Source of the DNA: Eubacterium sp.
Lineage (GTDB): Bacteria; Bacillota; Clostridia; Lachnospirales; Lachnospiraceae
Assembly (NCBI GenBank): GCA_017472565.1
Contig: JAFUPY010000054.1
Coordinates: forward strand, 1 to 64,000
Length of the DNA: 64,000 nt
Reading direction: 5' to 3'
Part shown: positions 61,638-64,000 of the stretch, one piece after another
Position numbering within the stretch: position 1 is the first letter of the stretch
Layout: each line of letters begins with the position of its first letter
Made by a program: the position numbers and the translations under genes
The notes under the pieces: generated by a model
Told to the model about the DNA's origin: nothing
Database searches by the model: none
What the model saw: only the letters and a program-made list of their open reading frames with translations

Positions 61638-61800
61638 ACAGCATGCGTTGTTTTTAACACACAAATTTTATCGTTCCTGCCAAAATATTCCATTGGTATT
61701 ATTACCAAAATCTTTTCTCAATTCTAAAAGCTCTATAAACAGGGAATAAATTATTCGTAAATAGACAAAAAATACTATATACAATTTGTTTATATTGCTG

Positions 61801-61851
61801 AAAAAACTCCCCGCCCGCATTCAAAATACGGACAAGGGAGTTAGGGGAATT
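61801..61851 (-). terminator. Cassette 3 terminator, repeat copy 2
   Basis: A 51-bp element with three differences from 58969-59019, about 20 nt after the cassette 3 stop codon. Shows that the cassettes share 3' ends as well as genes. Confidence 0.7.
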
Positions 61852-61871
61852 TAGAGTATTAACTTTAATAT

Positions 61872-63050
61872 TTACTTCACTTTGATTTCTATACCATTGA
61901 TGGTAATACTTTCAATTTTGTCCAAATCGATTGCTTTTGCAAACATCTGTGTCATATCATTGGAACCATATACCACATTATCTTCTGGATAAGACTGTAA
62001 CGTCGCATTATATTTAAATGCTGAGGTAAAATTAGAATAATCATATTCGATTACCGTACCATCTTTATACGTAATCTTGTCTAAAGAATACATAAAATGT
62101 AAATCCTCTTCCAATGTCGGATCAAAGTCTGCTTTACCCTCTAAACGAATACAAAGTGGTGTGATTTCTATTTCTGAAATCATGACATCGACATCTCGAA
62201 TATTTCTTTTGCCATCAACATCCTCTACAGACACAAGCTCAGCATCCTGAATGGTAATACTTGTATTCGGATTGATTACGATTGGTTCTTCCGATTCGTA
62301 TGCAAGCTGGAATTTCATATCCCACTCACCCTCAAATACAACTTCACCTACATATTCGCCTGTCGATATTTCGTATAAGTACAGGTTGTGAATTTTCCAA
62401 TGAATATATTTTTCACCAATATCGTCAAGTCCCTGGATACGCCACATATAACTTACTTTTCCATTTTCGTATATCGGTCTTCCCCATTCATCTTCAGGAT
62501 GTTCCACCATTTTTGTCATTTCGGAATCGCTGTAATAGTCCCTACAGTCTGTATATTCCCATTTAAGCATATACTTATCTAAACTGAAATCCTCTGGAAG
62601 TTCATAATCGATATCCATTCTAAAGTACGCAGTTGTATCATCACCAATTACTTCTGTAATGGTGATCGCAACATCCTTTTCTTCGCCTTCTGGATTATTC
62701 AAATAATCAATTCCATGGGCGACAAAGGTCGCATCCAATTCTTTACTTGCAACCTTTAAATCACCTGGCTGTAGATCAGTAATGCCCATAAATTTTAATA
62801 AACCACTGTCAAACCCACCTGCCGCAGCTCCTGCACTCAGCGTTCCAACTGCCAACACTGCGACCATTGCCACTGCAATCCATTTTTTCTTAAATTTTCT
62901 TCCTGTTTTTTTCACAAGAGCCACCTCTGCTTTCTCCTCTGATGGAGCAGCTGCATCAGGAATCTTCGCAAAGGCTTCTTCTTTTGCCTGTAAAACAATA
63001 TCAGGAATAACTACATCATTTTCAATAATGTCTCTTATTTCTCGTTTCAT
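61872..63050 (-). CDS. DUF4179-type anti-sigma-like membrane protein, cassette 3
   Basis: A 392-residue paralogue: cytoplasmic start ('IRDIIENDVVIPDIVLQAKE'), membrane segment ('FKKKWIAVAMVAVLAVGTLS', about 52-72), outer domain with 'VAITITEVIGDDTTAYFRMD' and 'MISEIEITPLCIRLEGKADF'. It overlaps the sigma gene by 4 nt. It is closer in layout to cassette 1 than to cassette 2. Confidence 0.83.
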   Translation of the reverse strand: MKREIRDIIENDVVIPDIVLQAKEEAFAKIPDAAAPSEEKAEVALVKKTGRKFKKKWIAVAMVAVLAVGTLSAGAAAGGFDSGLLKFMGITDLQPGDLKVASKELDATFVAHGIDYLNNPEGEEKDVAITITEVIGDDTTAYFRMDIDYELPEDFSLDKYMLKWEYTDCRDYYSDSEMTKMVEHPEDEWGRPIYENGKVSYMWRIQGLDDIGEKYIHWKIHNLYLYEISTGEYVGEVVFEGEWDMKFQLAYESEEPIVINPNTSITIQDAELVSVEDVDGKRNIRDVDVMISEIEITPLCIRLEGKADFDPTLEEDLHFMYSLDKITYKDGTVIEYDYSNFTSAFKYNATLQSYPEDNVVYGSNDMTQMFAKAIDLDKIESITINGIEIKVK

Positions 63051-63565
63051 TTTGCCTGCTCCCTTTCAATTTCCGGATAATATTTTGTGGCCAGCTTATC
63101 ACGACTTCGTGCCAGGCGATTGCGAACAGCGGTTTCGGTGATATCCAGCATTGCTGCAATCTCCGTGGTCTTAAAACCTTCGCTGTAGTAGAGATTGACA
63201 ACCACCTGTTCCTTCGGCGTCAACACTTTCATAATCTCATTCCACTCCAGATTGGAAAATCCAAGATCTGGAGCAGGAATCTCTGGAAGTGTCTCTACCA
63301 ATACGACTTTCTGCTTCGCCCGCAAAATATCATTGCACTTGTTGATCAAAATACGTGTCATCCAGGTCTTGAAGTATTTTGGTTCTTCCAATCGGCTGAT
63401 TTTTTCCCAACAAGTAAGAATCGTTTCCTGTATAGCATCTGCCACATCCTGATCATTTCCCAGCATGGAATACGCCGTTTTGTACATGGTCTGCATGTGA
63501 GCGTCAATCAGCTGGGTAAATGCGTCTTTATGTTGCTTCATTGCTTTTCTAACTAAAAATTCCAT
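63047..63565 (-). CDS. ECF RNA polymerase sigma factor, cassette 3
   Basis: A 172-residue ECF sigma factor: region 2 ('DQDVADAIQETILTCWEKIS', 'FKTWMTRILINKCNDILRAK') and region 4 ('VVNLYYSEGFKTTEIAAMLD'). The start at 63565 (MEFLVRKAM) matches the other two, with AGAGGTAACT before it; the longer frame to 63655 is an extension through the promoter. Confidence 0.92.
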   Translation of the reverse strand: MEFLVRKAMKQHKDAFTQLIDAHMQTMYKTAYSMLGNDQDVADAIQETILTCWEKISRLEEPKYFKTWMTRILINKCNDILRAKQKVVLVETLPEIPAPDLGFSNLEWNEIMKVLTPKEQVVVNLYYSEGFKTTEIAAMLDITETAVRNRLARSRDKLATKYYPEIEREQAK

Positions 63566-63668
63566 ATAGTTACCTCTTGTGTACACAAATGATTCTTTTC
63601 GCGCGAAATCATATGAGAAACGTGATTGAAACATCAATTTATTATACCAAATCAATATTTCTTTTTCA

Positions 63669-63707
63669 TGTTTCTACTTATTAGACGTGGAAACGAAGGG
63701 AAACATC
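63669..63707 (-). promoter_or_regulatory. Conserved ECF promoter motif, cassette 3
   Basis: Minus-strand CGTCTAATAAGTAGAAACA. The TAA in this motif is also the stop codon of the preceding gene (63681). Confidence 0.55.
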
Positions 63708-63998
63708 TCGTTTGAATTTTTGTTCTTCTTTTTCTGCTTTTTCTTCTCGCTTCACTCCTTGAATACTCTTTCTATATTTCAAATACTGTTCTCTTGTAAA
63801 CTCCATTGGCACTTCCCGATAAAAATATCGTTTGATATATTCCGCAAATTCCCTCAGGGAAGCTTCATCCCCGTAAGGCGCAAGTTTCAAAAGAAATCCG
63901 TGCCAGCTATCCTCTGGTTCCATGATAACACCTATCTTCTTGGCTCGTTTTTTCGCTAAGACAAGTAACCCTTCCGGGGTGTTTCGTTTTTCTAGCAT
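63681..63998 (-). CDS. Unknown gene at window edge (possibly incomplete)
   Basis: A 105-residue frame, basic and helical: 'LLVLAKKRAKKIGVI', 'EDSWHGFLLKLAPYGDEASL', 'EFTREQYLKYRKSIQG'. I do not recognise it. The ATG at 63998 is near the window end and the true start may lie beyond; no ribosome binding site can be checked. Its stop codon falls inside the cassette 3 promoter motif. Confidence 0.5.
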   Translation of the reverse strand: MLEKRNTPEGLLVLAKKRAKKIGVIMEPEDSWHGFLLKLAPYGDEASLREFAEYIKRYFYREVPMEFTREQYLKYRKSIQGVKREEKAEKEEQKFKRDVSLRFHV

Positions 63999-64000
63999 GA

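Overview
The window looks like chromosome of a low-GC, anaerobic Bacillota, most likely a gut Lachnospiraceae. The evidence is AT-rich DNA, strong GGAGG-type ribosome binding sites, ECF sigma/DUF4179 pairs, Shp-like haem-binding surface proteins, DUF5721 and DUF2812 proteins, and an integrated mobilisable element of Clostridia type. I cannot name a species. Almost all genes lie on the minus strand. No rRNA, tRNA or CRISPR array was seen.

Layout. 0-5 kb is an accessory region: a coiled-coil protein, an XRE regulator, gene relics, then a tight four-gene operon (GIY-YIG/DUF2075 helicase, MazG pyrophosphohydrolase, ArsC, and an acyl-carrier-like protein that has lost its phosphopantetheine serine) and a RhuM-like gene. 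About 5.55-12.30 kb is an integrative mobilisable element. It carries a large serine recombinase, a 60-70 bp repeat array, a MobT relaxase with a candidate oriT, a RibD-like reductase, a DinB-like protein and the trimethoprim-resistance gene dfrF. It has split an XRE-membrane regulator gene at a GGGA site, and joining the two halves restores a normal HTH reading frame.

12.6-18 kb holds a YgjP-like metallopeptidase, two AstE/aspartoacylase-like proteins (one without zinc ligands), and a transglutaminase/alpha-E/circularly permuted ATP-grasp operon that is predicted to make and process a peptide or amide. 18-30 kb has a VOC protein, a YbaK-like deacylase, a LysR/URO-D divergent pair, a complete oligopeptide ABC importer operon and lipoproteins.

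30-43 kb is a predicted haem/iron locus. Two Shp-like surface proteins bracket a haem-type ABC importer. Further along are a pair of ABC exporter subunits and a DtxR-like regulator. Three promoter regions here share two palindromic motifs, which suggests one small regulon. A DUF3990 toxin/antitoxin-like pair with twin operators lies within this stretch.

43-56 kb is mainly housekeeping: a transglutaminase lipoprotein, M18 aminopeptidase, subtilase, AraC regulator, SLC13 transporter and purE-purM-purN-purD. 56-64 kb has a decayed Uma2 gene and three paralogous sigma/anti-sigma-like cassettes, each with a 4-nt gene overlap, a shared promoter motif and a terminator. A Phd/ParE module sits between two of the cassettes.
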